Source of the DNA: Bryobacteraceae bacterium
GTDB taxonomy: Bacteria; Acidobacteriota; Terriglobia; Bryobacterales; Bryobacteraceae
NCBI GenBank assembly: GCA_947456995.1
Contig: CANGVB010000228.1
Coordinates: forward strand, 1-6,322
Direction of reading: 5' to 3'
DNA length: 6,322 nt
In this document: in pieces, positions 6,229 to 6,322 of the stretch
Position numbering within the stretch: position 1 is the first letter of the stretch
How the letters are laid out: the number at the start of each line of letters is the position of its first letter
The notes under the pieces: generated by a model
What the model was told of the DNA's origin: nothing
Seen by the model: only the letters and a program-made list of their open reading frames with translations
The model's database searches: none
Translations under genes and position numbers: made by a program

Positions 6229-6322
6229 GCAGTCTCCTTGTGGGCCGCTGGCTCGGGGACTGCTTCAAGGCAGGAAGGAGTTGAAAAGAAAAAGGGGCTG
6301 GCTGCAACGGCCAGAGGGGGAC
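6225..6322 (-). CDS. Possible 3' end of an upstream gene, partial
   Basis: One minus-strand frame is open from the window edge and ends with TGA at 6227-6225, overlapping the PHP start codon as ATGA. The visible 31 residues begin PPLAVAASPFFF and end PAAHKETA; nothing in them identifies a family. The 4-bp overlap is the classic sign of translational coupling, which is the main reason for calling it. Another frame is also open to the edge but continues into the PHP gene out of frame and is taken as a shadow. The open length is too short to be decisive. Confidence 0.4.
   Translation of the reverse strand, partial: PPLAVAASPFFFSTPSCLEAVPEPAAHKETA
6234..6239 (-). promoter_or_regulatory. Shine-Dalgarno (AAGGAG) of the PHP gene
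   Basis: On the minus strand AAGGAG is followed by five bases and then ATG at 6228-6226. This is the strongest ribosome binding site in the window and fixes the PHP start. It lies inside the presumed end of the upstream gene, as is usual in tightly packed operons. Confidence 0.8.

Overview
The window carries seven complete protein genes and probably the tail of an eighth, packed almost end to end on both strands of a bacterial chromosome of moderate GC content. No RNA gene, insertion sequence, CRISPR array or phage gene is visible. The mix points to Acidobacteriota, perhaps the Solibacter/Bryobacter side: a DUF1080 sugar-hydrolase-type protein, an S41 protease homologue with a changed active site, an FmdB-type zinc ribbon with a low-complexity tail, and a PHP phosphoesterase beside a GT4 glycosyltransferase. 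That assignment rests on remembered family style, not on a search.

Left block, plus strand, 56-3923: Cys-tRNA(Pro) deacylase (ybaK), a probably exported DUF1080 protein, a membrane-anchored S41/CtpA-like protein, a small FmdB-family protein, and an unrecognised membrane protein with about four membrane segments and a cytoplasmic tail. Gaps are 10, 74, 23 and 53 bp, so co-transcription is possible. However, several starts have a -10-like hexamer 6-8 nt upstream and no Shine-Dalgarno, which suggests separate promoters and leaderless mRNAs. The genes do not form one evident pathway: one is translation quality control, two or three act at or outside the membrane, and the FmdB protein is of unknown role.

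Right block, minus strand, 6322-3879: the end of a probable upstream gene overlaps the PHP start by ATGA; the PHP gene has a strong Shine-Dalgarno; the GT4 gene follows 22 bp later. This looks like an operon for making or remodelling a glycan or glycolipid, with the PHP protein as a metal-dependent phosphoesterase; the substrates cannot be read from sequence. The two blocks converge, and their last genes overlap by 45 bp at the 3' ends.

The most notable observation is the S41 protein. Its fold and PDZ region are intact, but the positions of the catalytic Ser and Lys hold Gly293 and Asp318, so it is predicted to be a non-proteolytic homologue. I found no convincing evidence of a new multi-gene defence or mobile system here.
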